Shown here: positions 6,073 to 6,162 of the stretch, in pieces
Numbering within the stretch: position 1 is the first letter of the stretch
Layout: every line of letters starts with the position of its first letter
From: Bacteroidales bacterium
Lineage (GTDB): Bacteria; Bacteroidota; Bacteroidia; Bacteroidales; UBA7960
Direction of reading: 5' to 3'
DNA length: 6,162 bases
Assembly (NCBI GenBank): GCA_007128045.1
Contig: SKYG01000335.1
Location: forward strand, 1-6,162
Notes under the pieces: generated by a model
The model's input: the letters and a program-made list of their open reading frames with translations, nothing else
The model's database searches: none
What the model was told of the DNA's origin: nothing
Translations under genes and position numbers: made by a program

Positions 6073-6104
6073 GGTTTAACCTGGCAACCCGGCAACTTCG
6101 TAAC
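6073..6104. repeat. Degenerate 8-bp periodic tract ending in AAC
   Basis: Four consecutive octamers share the AAC ending: GGTTTAAC, CTGGCAAC, CCGGCAAC and TTCGTAAC. The period equals that of the neighbouring array, but the unit is different. It could be a decayed, separate repeat family or coincidence. Confidence 0.5.
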
Positions 6105-6120
6105 CAATCAATAACCCTAC

Positions 6121-6142
6121 GGGACATGCCAAGTCCTGTCCC
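6121..6142. repeat. Short inverted repeat near the right edge
   Basis: GGGACA (6121-6126) and TGTCCC (6137-6142) are reverse complements with a 10-base loop. No T-run follows on the plus strand, and the minus side has no clear U-tract either. It could be the end structure of a gene beyond the window. Confidence 0.35.
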
Positions 6143-6162
6143 AACAGATCAACAGATCAACA
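6142..6162. repeat. Start of a CAACAGAT octamer repeat, cut by the window edge
   Basis: CAACAGAT occurs at 6142-6149 and 6150-6157, and CAACA continues to 6162. The unit is again 8 bp and may continue outside the window. With only two and a half copies visible, the array length is unknown. Confidence 0.55.

Noticed and set aside
5864..6127. Minus-strand open frame of 87 codons rich in the repeat KPSDLQTF
   Set aside because: It is only the octamer array read in one frame (24 nt giving 8 residues). It has no recognisable domain and overlaps the kinase leader, so it is treated as spurious.

Overview
The window looks like a chromosomal segment from a Bacteroidota bacterium, most likely Bacteroidales or a relative. 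The clues are a RecQ with the extra C-terminal region typical of that phylum, a Skp/OmpH-like protein kept on an uncleaved N-terminal anchor, a KpsF/GutQ-type sugar-phosphate isomerase with a VVVTGIGKS core, A-rich leaders without a clear Shine-Dalgarno sequence, a TAnnTTTG-type promoter candidate, and intergenic tracts of 8-bp repeats of a kind I recall from this phylum. This assignment comes from reading the sequence, not from a search.

Layout. Positions 1-177 (minus) hold the 5' end of an arabinose-5-phosphate isomerase gene (kdsD/kpsF) that runs off the left edge. A divergent intergenic region (178-510) carries a candidate promoter and an inverted repeat in front of recQ. recQ (511-2709, plus) is full length but broken by an in-frame TAA at 880-882, between the Walker A and DEAH motifs. 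Downstream on the same strand are a membrane-anchored Skp/OmpH-like protein (2786-3466) and, after only 4 bp, a secreted isoaspartyl peptidase/type III asparaginase (3471-4481). A convergent gap (4482-4672) with hairpins follows. The minus strand then carries a dCMP deaminase (4673-5164) preceded by an adenylate-kinase-like P-loop kinase (5284-5859). The right end is non-coding and repetitive.

The most notable feature is the right-hand 1.5 kb. Two arrays of an 8-bp unit (TYTGAANG on the plus strand) sit 20 and 21 bp upstream of the start codons of the deaminase and the kinase. The kinase-deaminase order matches that of known single-chain P-loop kinase-deaminase fusions, so the pair may be a split two-protein version acting in deoxynucleotide metabolism. 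It could alternatively be a housekeeping pyrimidine gene next to an unrelated kinase. The Skp-like protein and the secreted isoaspartyl peptidase both act outside the cytoplasm, on protein folding and on damaged peptides or asparagine. The broken recQ is either a real recent loss of function or a single-base sequence error.
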